This document shows, in pieces, positions 1 to 7,526 of a stretch of 12,414 nt of DNA. This DNA comes from SIG480 sp045539475. Lineage in GTDB: Bacteria > Bacillota > Clostridia > Oscillospirales > JAAYXM01. The notes beneath the pieces are model-generated. The model searched no databases and was not told where the DNA came from. It saw only the letters and a program-made list of their open reading frames with translations. The translations under genes were made by a program, and so were the position numbers. The stretch is taken from NCBI GenBank assembly GCA_045539475.1, contig JAZQFJ010000032.1:1-12414 (forward strand), read 5' to 3'. Positions within the stretch are counted from its first letter, which is position 1, and each line of letters opens with the position of its first letter.

Positions 1-1
1 T

Positions 2-3000
2 TTTGAAGTATATGTACCCCAAACAGGAACATATACTCTTGAGCAAAATTATGCAAAGTTTGGCGGAAGCGTCGGAGAAATCGCTGTGCATATGATTCCT
101 AAAGAGGGCGAAACAGCATATGCTTCATCCATGAAAAATGATGATAATAAAGTTTTCACCTTGGATTGCAAAGGCGCAAGCGGTAACAATATTGTTGCAG
201 CTGAGCCGATGACGCTCGATAAGCCACTTGAAAAAGGATACTATTATGTGGTATATCAGCAGAATGCTTCTACTAGCACAGATACCAACGTAGCGTTATT
301 CGGCAACCTCACCCTCAATGGCGGTGAAGGGCGCGAACTTGTGGATTTTGATGTTACCAAGCCCGAATATCTGGTTGAAGGAGAAACCGGAAAGCTTCCG
401 GTTGTTGCTTACTACAGCGATGCAACCTCTGAAGCTTATACCGGTGAAGTGTCCTATGAATCCGGAAATGAAGATATCCTTACCGTAGATGAGAACGGAA
501 TGTATGAGGCGTTGTCTTCCGGAACTACCATCGTAACTGTAACGGCAGGCGGAATCAAAAAGGATATTGTTTTCGATATAAGAGGAAAAAGCGGAATAAC
601 CGTAGTTTACGACTACGCAGCACAAATGCCGAATGGTGGCTCTGTCCAATTAACGAGCATTGACCCAAGTCTCTTCTCGTTTGAAAATTCGCACGAATTG
701 TGGGCATATGCCGCACATAATGGAGGCGATATTCGATTCAGAAACAAAAAGATCATTCAGCTTGAGGGAAAAGGATATTGGTATGCGATGGAAGTGTATG
801 TCCCGGCGTCCGGAATGTACAGACTTGAGCAGAACTACAGCACATATCCGAGTAGCGGAACACTTGATGTGTACATGATCCCGAAGGGAGATAATACTTC
901 CTATTCTGATTCGCTCATAAGCGGCAAAACACCATTACTTTCACAGAGTTGTGACGGTGATAATGTTAACTTTAACCCCCTTGAAACACCTGCAAGAAAA
1001 GAAAATGTACAGCTTGATGCAGGATATCACTATGTGGTATACAAGTCACGTGGCGGCAGAGCTATGTTCGGAAACCTGAATCTTGTCGGCGGTGCCGGGC
1101 GCGCGCTTGTTGATTTTGAGGTTGTGAAGCCTGATTTTCTCGCAAAAGGTGCAACCGGTGAGCTTTCTGTTGTTGCGTATTACAGTGATGCAACCTCTGA
1201 AGCTTATACCGGTGAAGTGTCCTATGAATCCGGAAATGAAGATATCCTTACCGTAGATGAGAACGGAATGTATGAGGCGTTGTCTTCCGGAACTACCTTC
1301 GTAACTGTAACGGCAGGCGGAATAGAAAAAGATATCGAGGTTTCTATAAAAGGAAAAAGCGGAATAACAGTAGTGTATAACTATGCTTCGCAGATGCCCA
1401 AAACGGGTTCGATACAATCAACAGAGACTGATCTGAGTACTTTCTCATTTAAAAACTCAGGCGGGTTGTGGTCGCGCGCAGGGCATAAAGGCGGAGATAT
1501 ACGATTCAGAAACGGTCAGATTGTTCAGCTTGCTGAAAAGAATTATTGGTTCACAATGGAAGTTTATGTACCAAAGAGCGGGATGTACACAGTTGAACAG
1601 TTATATACAACATATCCGAACAGCGGAAAGCTTGATGTGTATATGATTCCGAAGGGAAATAACGCAGCCTATAAGGAATCGCTTATAGCTGAAAAAACGC
1701 CGCTGTTTTCACAGAGCTGCGTTGGAGAAGACAGGGCATTTACTCCGCTTGCTTCTCCCGCAATAAAGGAAAATGTATATATCGAAGAAGGGCATTACTT
1801 TGTAGTATACAAATCAAACGGAGGCAGAGCAATGTTCGGAAACCTCACGCTGAACGGAGGCGAAGAAAGCGAGCTTGCCGCAATTTCCTTTGATGTTCCG
1901 AACGTTATGGTTAAAGGTGACAGCGGAACAATTGTGCCCACCGGAATGATGAGCAATGCGGTGCCGGCAACAATAAAAGACGGGTTTATTTTCTCAAGCG
2001 ACAACGAAGCTGTGCTTTCCGTAGATGCGGAAACAGGTGAGTATACAGCGATCGGAAAGGGTGTCGCAACAGTTACCGTTTTATACGATATTGGAAGAAA
2101 AATTGTTACAAAGCGCAAGAAGGTTGAAGTGATTGAAGGCTCGGCAACGGAAAAGCTGCTCGTATATGATTTTGCAAAGACAATACCGGTATACGGAACA
2201 GACAAAGATTTTGCTGAACTTTCCGATGATTCCGACGACGGTGCGTACAGCTTTGCATCGGCAAGCCGTGCAACAGCGGGAACACAGATTCAATACCGGG
2301 ACACTGTTATGGTTCTCGGAAGCGGCGAATGGTTTGCATTTGAAATAGACATTCCCGTATCCGGTATATACTCTGTAAATCAGAAATACGGTAAATACAA
2401 CACATCGGCAGGCGTTCTTGAAACATATATTATTCCCAAAAACGGCGATGAAAGCTTTGATGTTGCAGTTTTAAATGGAATTGAAGCAACCGGAAAACAG
2501 AGCTGCTTTGACAGCTCGGCGGCAGAATTTGCGGAAAGCGCAGCGGCTGCGGATTTTGGTGTAAATTTCTTTGAAGCGGGTAAATATTATGTCGTATATA
2601 AGGCAAATGACGGTGTTGCAGTGTTCGGAAACCTTACGCTTGACGGAAGAAACTTGTTCAAAAAGATAATTGTTTCGGCTCCGAAAAGCATCGAGGTTGG
2701 CAAGAGTATGGAGATAGGCATACAGGCAAAAACGCTTGATATGTCAGCTGTTGATATAAAAACTCTTGATTTGAAATGCATATCATCTGATCAGACAGCT
2801 CTTGTAATAGAAATCGGTGATAATAATGAGTGTATTATCTACGGTGAAAATGAGGGCTCGTCTCAGGTGACAATTACAGCAAAAAGTGATGAGAAATCAG
2901 ATTCAAAGACATTTGAAATTCAGGTAATAGATACAACCGAAGTAGAAAGCGTTGAAATTGATGTTCCGGATTATACCTATGTCCGTGCTTCCGAAAGCTG

Positions 3001-6000
3001 TAAGTTCATTGCGCATATGGGAAGCGGAAAAACTATAGAAATCCCGAATGTTGTATATGAAATTACAGCTTCAGAGCCTCTGGATATTGCTTCAATTGCT
3101 GGCAATCGTATTACCGCAAATGCAGTAGGTAAAATAACGGTAAGGGCAACTGCGTACTTTAAAGGCGAAGAGAGAACTGCCACAAAAGAAATAGAAATTT
3201 TTGAAGGCATGTCAAAAGAAGCTCCGACATATTACACTTATGAAATGCGTGAAAATGCAAAGGAAAACGCAAAAAAGTATTCTTGGGCAAAAAGTGAAGT
3301 AAAAGCCAAAAGAGAGGCTGCTGACAGCGAGCTGCAGTACCTTGATGCATACTACGATATGATAATCGGAGAAGGTCTTCCACGTGCAAGAAGCATTAGA
3401 GGAAAAGGACATCCCGATATTGACAGTTGCATATATTGCGGAGAAATTAACCAACAGACCTCATGGGCAAAGAATATGATAAACCGTCCTTGGAAGGTAC
3501 AGTGCAACCATTGTAAGCGTCTTTTCCCATCAAATGATTTTGAGGATTTCCTTGAATTGGGACTGGATGAACAGGGGTATTTCAGCATAGACAGAGCGAG
3601 AGAAGCGCATCACAAAATGCTGTTTCATAAGGATGGAGAAGAATGCAATTGTGAGAAACCTGAAACGCCTAATACAGAGGAATGGTATGAGTTCTACGGA
3701 TACGGAAATAAAGAAGGGTATCTGTATAACAACCTTTATCCCGAAGTTGGAAAAGAAAATTCAGCTATAAAACTTTTGCCGGGGGAAACTACGGAGCGTT
3801 GGTGTGTCGATGATGGTTTCGGATACCTTTCGGGAAATGTTCTTTCTGGAGGAGTTGTAGAACGATTCTGCCCGGTGGCGTTATACAATTATTCTTTATT
3901 AAACTCACTTGGAAATATAGCGAAAGATTACGGTATAGCTTATGTGTATACTGGTGAAACAAAATATGGTGTTGCTGCCGCGATTCTTATAGATAGAATT
4001 GCTGACGTATTCCCAAGTTATGATGCAGATACATTCGATACCGATGCCTATCAGATTACAGATGGAGGATCAGGTAAAGGAAAGATGCAGGGAAAGATTC
4101 AGGATTCCTACATCGTAAAGAATTTTGCTTTGGTTGCTGACATGGTCTTTCCTGTTTTAAAGGATGAGGCTGCTTGCCAACGCGTTATAGAATATTTAAA
4201 ACCAAGAGCCGAGGTAATGGGTATTGAAAATCAAAAGAGATCTGCAGACGATATCTGGAAAAACTGGGAGGAAAATATCCTTCTTGAGACCTTTGAAGCG
4301 GCAAAGCTTGCAAAAATCGGAGGTAACTTCGGAACATATCAGGCTGCCGTTGTGGCTGCGGCACTTGTGCTTGATAAGAAGCCTGAATCCGATGAGATGA
4401 TGGAATGGGCGTTTAAGAGCGGAGAGCTTGTTTATCCGCAAAACAGCGAAACCGGAGATTACTATTACAGCGGCGGCAACATAGGTGCTCAGCTTGTCAA
4501 TGAAGTGGACCGTGATGGTTTGGGGACTGAATCTTCTGCAAGCTATAACTCTATGTGGTGGGAACAGCTCGTTTTGATTGCGGAACTGACTGCAAAATAC
4601 GGTGACGGGAAATATGACCTGTATCAAAACGTAAAGTTCCTTAAAATGTTGGAAGCTTTCGCCGATCTGGTAATGGTGAACTCACAAACGGTACATATAG
4701 GTGACTGTTCTTCCGGCATAGCATCGCTCACTCTTTTGGGAAATGTAAAACAGCTGGCTAATATATTTGAATATGTAAAAGATAAGCCGATCGCAGAAAA
4801 AATCGCGAAGTATATAGCGCTGTATTATAATTACAAGCTTGATTCGTTAACAAAAGACATCTTCTTTGATGATCCGGAAGGATTAGGCAAGGAAATTATG
4901 AGCTTTGTGCCGGATGAATATGGCTTCACGGAAAGTAAAATGCTTGGTGGATACGGATTTGCAGCTCTTCGCGCAGGTAGGAACCATAAGTCTGCAAGCG
5001 TATCTACCGAAAACAACAACCTTCGTGATTTCTGGATGTATTTCGGAGGTGCAAAGTCTCACAGACACAGAGATGCGCTTAACCTTGGCGTAGAAGCATT
5101 TGGTCTTAATATTGCACCTGAACTTGCTTATCCGACAGACTCTACCGTCAACGCAGAACGTATGCAGTGGACAGCTACAACGCTTTCGCACAATACCGTA
5201 ACGGTAGATGGTCAGGAACAGCAAAGTATTAGTCTGCCCGGAAAACCGCTGCATTTTGATGATTCGGAAATAGTTAAGGTTATGGATGTATCTGTTCCGG
5301 AAGTGTATGAGTCTACATCAGAATACAGGCGCACGGTTGTTATGATTGAGGCTGCTGATGATGTAAGCTACGGTATAGACTTTTTCCGTATTGTTGGCGG
5401 AGATGAGCATATATACAGCTTCCACGCACAAAGCGGTGATGATGCGTCGGTAAATGGAATGACGCTTGTTCCGCAGGTTGATGAACCGCAAAGCGATTGG
5501 ACGGCTGAGGACACAAGCTCGTATGCCGGTGCGGATGTAAAATACGGGCCTGATCCTAATCCCGTAACAGCGTATAATTATGTTACGTACTATCCGCGCG
5601 GAACGACATGGCTTCGTGATGTTCGTCGTTCCGATGGTGCTGTAAATGAGTTTACAGCTGATTTTAAAATAACTGACTATAACAAAGCTATAAAGGATAA
5701 CAAAGATTTGCATTTGAGTCTTACGATGGTAAATGATTTTGAGCTTTCTGAGGTTGCATTTGCAAAGGGTAAGGTTCCGACAAGACCTACAAACAAGAAT
5801 TTCCCGACGCATCTCGAATATATGCTTGCAAAGCGTACAGGCAAGAATCTTGACAGCTTATTCACCGCTGTATATCAGCCGTACAAGAAGGAAGCGTATA
5901 TATCAAACATAGAGCAGATTGTCCCGACGATTATCAGCGGAACAAAGAAGAACAGTGATGCTGTTAAGGCTGTGAAAGTTACGCACACAAGCGGACGAGT

Positions 6001-7507
6001 TGACTACATCATATACGCCACAAATGAAAATGTAACATATCAGCTTGAAAATAATGCAGATATGATTTTCAAAGGCTTTGTAGGTGTATGGAGTGTAAAT
6101 GAAAGCGGTGCGATCACATATTCTTACAAGCTTGGTGGAGAAGCAGATGTTAAAGGTAAAATATCGGGCTTTACAGAGGAGCTTTTTCTTGAAAACTATA
6201 TTGACATAAAGCCTGATAAAGCTGTTGAACCGAAAAGTCTTGCCGGCAAATATATCTTTGTTGAACACGACGGAGCGGGAAATGCTGCATATGAAATCCT
6301 CTCTGCTGAAGAAAAAGAAGACGGTGATATCCGTCTTAATATCGGAACGGTAACAACTGTTCGCAGCTATGCAGATGTTGAAGATTTCAGCAAAGGATAT
6401 ATGTACAACATTGCGAAAAAGCAAAAGTTTACAATTCCGATGGCTGAGATTGTGAATGCATCGCCGGTATTTGATGCGTATGCTGACGGTACAGTAAGTG
6501 CAAACAGCACATACGAACAGAAGTTTACGGCAACGAGTGTTTTGGCGGATGTAGAGATTCAATATGTCGGAAAAACCCTTCCTCGCGGGGCAGGCATCAA
6601 TACTCAAACCGGTGTGTTTACATGGAAGCCTGACGCTTCTCAGATAGGTGACAACCACGTTGCGATAGCGGCAAGAGACAGTGATGGCAGAGAAACTACG
6701 GTTCACTTTACAGTAACTGTCTACGGTTCAACCACAGGGAATAAAAACGATGCAGGGACGGGCGTCCCTGATCGTCCGTCTGACGATTCATCTGCCAATG
6801 CCGGAACTTCCTCTGGCGGTGGTGGAGGAGGTGGCGGTGGTAGTGCCGCACCGGATAACGAAAGTTCTCCTGACAACACTGTAGGGGACGGCGGTTCCGA
6901 TGTCCCGCAAGACAACGTTGATTCTTCAGACAACACCGATGTAGAGGAGGGTGTCCCCGCCCTCCCGAACGGACAATTCACAGACCTTTCTAACCACGTA
7001 TGGGCAGCGGACGCGATAAACAGTCTCGCGGACGAAGGAATAATAAGAGGAACAACATCTGACACGTTTTCACCGGCAAATAACATAACCCGTGCGGATT
7101 TCGCGTCCCTGCTCGTTCGTGCATTCAGGCTCACATCGGATAACACCGAAAACTTTTCAGATGTATCTGCAAGTGATTACTTTGCAGCCGAGCTTGCAAT
7201 CGCACGAAACTCGGGAATTGTAAACGGTATCGGAGATAACCGCTTTGCACCGCGCAACACAATAACCCGCCAGGATATGATGGTAATCGTCTACCGCGCG
7301 CTTGTTGCAGCTGGTGTTGAACTTGAAACAGGCGATGTTGATTTTGCAGACTTTAAAGACATTGCAGAATATGCAAAAGATGCTGTAAAGGCGCTTATCA
7401 CAGCAGGTCTTGTCAACGGTAAGGGCGAAAGAATTGCTCCGACCGATTACACAACGCGCGCTGAAGTTGCAGTTCTCATCAAGAGGATTCTTGATTACAT
7501 CAAATAA
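2..7507 (+). CDS. SLH-anchored multi-domain heparinase II/III-family polysaccharide lyase (5'-truncated)
   Basis: Likely a secreted lyase that cleaves an acidic polysaccharide while bound to the cell wall. The frame is open from base 2, so the N-terminus and any signal peptide lie upstream; residues here count from base 2 (2,501 visible). Order: four beta-rich modules alternating with Ig-like domains (about 1-1068); a lyase core from about 1070, first an alpha/alpha toroid and then a beta-sandwich of the Hepar_II_III_C type; a putative-Ig domain (about 2154-2240); an acidic Gly/Ser linker; three SLH domains (2326-2501). Lyase evidence: HRHRD at 1687-1691 and SHNTVTVDGQEQ around His1730, both typical of the C-terminal heparinase II/III domain, and an E-S-S-A-S-Y segment with Tyr1515 as a candidate catalytic Tyr. 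Two C-x2-C pairs (1143/1146, 1168/1171) suggest a metal knuckle. Family assignment is strong; the substrate (glycosaminoglycan, alginate, ulvan, other) is unknown. The SBP gene follows 19 bases later. Confidence 0.9.
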   Translation, partial: FEVYVPQTGTYTLEQNYAKFGGSVGEIAVHMIPKEGETAYASSMKNDDNKVFTLDCKGASGNNIVAAEPMTLDKPLEKGYYYVVYQQNASTSTDTNVALFGNLTLNGGEGRELVDFDVTKPEYLVEGETGKLPVVAYYSDATSEAYTGEVSYESGNEDILTVDENGMYEALSSGTTIVTVTAGGIKKDIVFDIRGKSGITVVYDYAAQMPNGGSVQLTSIDPSLFSFENSHELWAYAAHNGGDIRFRNKKIIQLEGKGYWYAMEVYVPASGMYRLEQNYSTYPSSGTLDVYMIPKGDNTSYSDSLISGKTPLLSQSCDGDNVNFNPLETPARKENVQLDAGYHYVVYKSRGGRAMFGNLNLVGGAGRALVDFEVVKPDFLAKGATGELSVVAYYSDATSEAYTGEVSYESGNEDILTVDENGMYEALSSGTTFVTVTAGGIEKDIEVSIKGKSGITVVYNYASQMPKTGSIQSTETDLSTFSFKNSGGLWSRAGHKGGDIRFRNGQIVQLAEKNYWFTMEVYVPKSGMYTVEQLYTTYPNSGKLDVYMIPKGNNAAYKESLIAEKTPLFSQSCVGEDRAFTPLASPAIKENVYIEEGHYFVVYKSNGGRAMFGNLTLNGGEESELAAISFDVPNVMVKGDSGTIVPTGMMSNAVPATIKDGFIFSSDNEAVLSVDAETGEYTAIGKGVATVTVLYDIGRKIVTKRKKVEVIEGSATEKLLVYDFAKTIPVYGTDKDFAELSDDSDDGAYSFASASRATAGTQIQYRDTVMVLGSGEWFAFEIDIPVSGIYSVNQKYGKYNTSAGVLETYIIPKNGDESFDVAVLNGIEATGKQSCFDSSAAEFAESAAAADFGVNFFEAGKYYVVYKANDGVAVFGNLTLDGRNLFKKIIVSAPKSIEVGKSMEIGIQAKTLDMSAVDIKTLDLKCISSDQTALVIEIGDNNECIIYGENEGSSQVTITAKSDEKSDSKTFEIQVIDTTEVESVEIDVPDYTYVRASESCKFIAHMGSGKTIEIPNVVYEITASEPLDIASIAGNRITANAVGKITVRATAYFKGEERTATKEIEIFEGMSKEAPTYYTYEMRENAKENAKKYSWAKSEVKAKREAADSELQYLDAYYDMIIGEGLPRARSIRGKGHPDIDSCIYCGEINQQTSWAKNMINRPWKVQCNHCKRLFPSNDFEDFLELGLDEQGYFSIDRAREAHHKMLFHKDGEECNCEKPETPNTEEWYEFYGYGNKEGYLYNNLYPEVGKENSAIKLLPGETTERWCVDDGFGYLSGNVLSGGVVERFCPVALYNYSLLNSLGNIAKDYGIAYVYTGETKYGVAAAILIDRIADVFPSYDADTFDTDAYQITDGGSGKGKMQGKIQDSYIVKNFALVADMVFPVLKDEAACQRVIEYLKPRAEVMGIENQKRSADDIWKNWEENILLETFEAAKLAKIGGNFGTYQAAVVAAALVLDKKPESDEMMEWAFKSGELVYPQNSETGDYYYSGGNIGAQLVNEVDRDGLGTESSASYNSMWWEQLVLIAELTAKYGDGKYDLYQNVKFLKMLEAFADLVMVNSQTVHIGDCSSGIASLTLLGNVKQLANIFEYVKDKPIAEKIAKYIALYYNYKLDSLTKDIFFDDPEGLGKEIMSFVPDEYGFTESKMLGGYGFAALRAGRNHKSASVSTENNNLRDFWMYFGGAKSHRHRDALNLGVEAFGLNIAPELAYPTDSTVNAERMQWTATTLSHNTVTVDGQEQQSISLPGKPLHFDDSEIVKVMDVSVPEVYESTSEYRRTVVMIEAADDVSYGIDFFRIVGGDEHIYSFHAQSGDDASVNGMTLVPQVDEPQSDWTAEDTSSYAGADVKYGPDPNPVTAYNYVTYYPRGTTWLRDVRRSDGAVNEFTADFKITDYNKAIKDNKDLHLSLTMVNDFELSEVAFAKGKVPTRPTNKNFPTHLEYMLAKRTGKNLDSLFTAVYQPYKKEAYISNIEQIVPTIISGTKKNSDAVKAVKVTHTSGRVDYIIYATNENVTYQLENNADMIFKGFVGVWSVNESGAITYSYKLGGEADVKGKISGFTEELFLENYIDIKPDKAVEPKSLAGKYIFVEHDGAGNAAYEILSAEEKEDGDIRLNIGTVTTVRSYADVEDFSKGYMYNIAKKQKFTIPMAEIVNASPVFDAYADGTVSANSTYEQKFTATSVLADVEIQYVGKTLPRGAGINTQTGVFTWKPDASQIGDNHVAIAARDSDGRETTVHFTVTVYGSTTGNKNDAGTGVPDRPSDDSSANAGTSSGGGGGGGGGSAAPDNESSPDNTVGDGGSDVPQDNVDSSDNTDVEEGVPALPNGQFTDLSNHVWAADAINSLADEGIIRGTTSDTFSPANNITRADFASLLVRAFRLTSDNTENFSDVSASDYFAAELAIARNSGIVNGIGDNRFAPRNTITRQDMMVIVYRALVAAGVELETGDVDFADFKDIAEYAKDAVKALITAGLVNGKGERIAPTDYTTRAEVAVLIKRILDYIK
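419..555 (+). repeat. 137-bp near-identical direct repeat, copy 1
   Basis: Within the first visible Big_2-like domain. It matches bases 1187-1323 with a single mismatch (A at 530 against T at 1298, giving Ile against Phe). The run from 419 to 529 is a perfect 111-base match. Identity stops sharply on both sides (418 C against T, 412 C against T, 556 C against A), while the flanking repeat units are clearly more divergent. Confidence 0.95.
1187..1323 (+). repeat. 137-bp near-identical direct repeat, copy 2
   Basis: Partner of 419-555, offset by exactly 768 bases, so the reading frame is kept. It codes the same stretch of the second Big_2-like domain. The equivalent part of the third Ig-like domain (about 1874-2140) is unrelated at the DNA level, so the identity is not a general property of all units. 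Confidence 0.95.
2660..3205 (+). other. Two further Ig-like domains leading into the lyase core
   Basis: Part of the surface lyase coding sequence. After the fourth module come two strand-rich segments of about 90 residues each (about 2660-2935 and 2939-3205). They lack the V-Y-V-P and F-G-N-L-T-L signatures but keep Big_2-like features: S-S-D-Q near the centre of the first, and A-x-G-K-I-T-V-R-A-T-A at the end of the second. They most likely act as rigid spacers between binding modules and catalytic core. Assignment is by pattern only. Confidence 0.6.
3209..6440 (+). other. Heparinase II/III-like catalytic region (toroid plus C-terminal beta domain)
   Basis: Catalytic part of the surface lyase. 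The helix-rich toroid runs from about 3209 to about 4860. It includes two C-x2-C pairs (3428-3439 and 3503-3514), G-G-N-F-G-T-Y-Q-A-A at about 4319-4348, and a D-R-D-G-x-G-T-E-S-S-A-S-Y segment ending at 4546. The beta-sandwich opens near 4945 with G-Y-G-F-A-A-L-R-A-G, followed by His-Arg-His-Arg-Asp at 5060-5074 and the S-H-N-T-V-T-V-D-G signature at 5186-5212. In heparinase II/III families, an Asn or His from the toroid, a Tyr and a beta-domain His form the active site. Here Asn1442, Tyr1515 and His1687/1689 or His1730 are the best visible candidates, which is inference. The last part (about 5900-6440) is a less conserved beta-rich extension. Confidence 0.85.
6461..6730 (+). other. Putative-Ig (He_PIG-like) domain
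   Basis: Part of the surface lyase. The segment starts S-P-V-F-D-A-Y-A-D-G and contains G-I-N-x-x-T-G-V-F-T-W-K-P-D followed by A-R-D-S-D-G-R-E-T-T-V-H-F-T-V-T-V. This is the usual pattern of cadherin-like/He_PIG domains (low-complexity strand, then T-G-x-F-x-W-x-P and a C-terminal V-x-V strand). It probably spaces the catalytic region from the wall-binding end. Confidence 0.75.
6749..6778 (+). repeat. GC-rich palindromic element R1 in the linker
   Basis: A 30-base element with a perfect 7-bp hairpin, CAGGGAC / GTCCCTG, around the loop GGGC. It is read in frame as D-A-G-T-G-V-P-D-R-P. By ungapped eye comparison it matches element R2 at 17 of 30 and R3 at 20 of 30 positions. Base composition is distinctly more GC-rich than the flanking linker. 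Confidence 0.6.
6815..6841 (+). repeat. Nine-glycine tract in the linker
   Basis: Nine consecutive glycine codons with mixed third positions (GGC, GGT, GGA), flanked by serines. It forms a flexible hinge between the catalytic part and the SLH anchor. The low-complexity DNA could vary in length between strains; the mixed codons make slippage less likely than in a pure triplet run. Confidence 0.9.
6878..6907 (+). repeat. GC-rich palindromic element R2 in the linker
   Basis: A 30-base element starting ACTGTAGGGGACGG and ending GTCCCG, in the same frame as R1 and R3, read as T-V-G-D-G-G-S-D-V-P. It keeps a GGGAC / GTCCC inverted pair with a longer loop. It matches R3 at 19 of 30 positions. The preceding bases (encoding S-P-D-N-T) resemble those before R3 (S-S-D-N-T), so the similar unit may extend upstream. 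Confidence 0.6.
6938..6967 (+). repeat. GC-rich palindromic element R3 in the linker
   Basis: A 30-base element starting GATGTAGAGGAGGG and ending CCTCCCG, read as D-V-E-E-G-V-P-A-L-P. It holds a GAGGG / CCCTC inverted pair. It lies 60 bases after the start of R2 and ends just before the first SLH domain. Confidence 0.6.
6977..7504 (+). other. Three SLH domains (cell-wall anchor)
   Basis: C-terminal wall anchor of the surface lyase. Domains start at F-T-D-L (6977), F-S-D-V (7154) and F-A-D-F (7343). Each has the A-I/L...G-I/L-V/I-x-G...F/I-x-P order and ends in a T-R-x-(D/E) helix: T-R-A-D, T-R-Q-D and T-R-A-E. SLH triplets bind pyruvylated secondary cell-wall polymers in Gram-positive bacteria. 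Only the third motif is the canonical T-R-A-E. The domains run to the stop codon, with no LPXTG sorting signal, so the anchoring is non-covalent. Confidence 0.93.
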
Positions 7508-7510
7508 AAG

Positions 7511-7517
7511 AAAGGAG
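7511..7517 (+). promoter_or_regulatory. Ribosome binding site of the solute-binding lipoprotein
   Basis: AAAGGAG lies 9 bases before the GTG at 7527. This supports the GTG start over an in-frame ATG at 7410, which would sit inside the SLH coding sequence and put 39 residues before the lipoprotein signal. Confidence 0.85.
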
Positions 7518-7526
7518 AAAAACACA

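Larger units (their letters stand above)
2..2652 (+). repeat. Four tandem beta-rich modules (putative carbohydrate-binding) interleaved with Ig-like domains
   Basis: Protein-level repeats inside the surface lyase. Modules lie at about 2-328 (partial), 596-1099, 1364-1870 and 2153-2652. Each carries, in order, a V-Y-(D/N)-(Y/F)-A start, a W-(Y/F)-A/T then (M/F)-E-V-Y-V-P-x-S-G-x-Y segment, D-V-Y-M-I-P-K, a Gln-Ser-Cys near the middle, and an ending like Y-(F/Y)-V-V-Y-K then F-G-N-L-T-L. Big_2-like Ig domains follow at about 341-595, 1109-1363 and 1874-2140, recognisable by S-x-N-E-x-(I/V)-L-(T/S)-V-D and G-x-(T/A)-x-V-T-V. Modules 2 and 3 are spaced by exactly 768 bases (256 codons); module 4 starts about 790 bases later and is more divergent. 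I do not recognise the module as a named family. A galactose-binding-like or CBM-like beta sandwich is inferred from its strand-rich pattern and its attachment to a lyase. Confidence 0.75.

Noticed and set aside
2..2652. Repeat spacing as a CRISPR-like array
   Set aside because: Units are about 768 bases, protein-coding and continuous in frame, with no short unique spacers.
5903..6706. Long minus-strand open frame (267 codons) opposite the lyase
   Set aside because: It lies wholly opposite a strongly supported gene; the predicted protein is rich in Cys, Arg, Ile and Phe with no recognisable domain. It looks like a by-product of the codon use of the plus-strand gene.
6749..6778. Hairpin CAGGGAC/GTCCCTG as a transcription terminator
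   Set aside because: It is inside an intact coding frame and is not followed by a T-run.
6721..7146. Minus-strand frame with a polyproline tract
   Set aside because: The proline run is just the complement of the nine-glycine linker, and the rest mirrors the SLH coding sequence.
7410..7526. Upstream ATG extension of the solute-binding protein
   Set aside because: It overlaps the SLH coding sequence, has no ribosome site, and would bury the lipoprotein signal 39 residues inside the protein; GTG 7527 has AAAGGAG at proper spacing.
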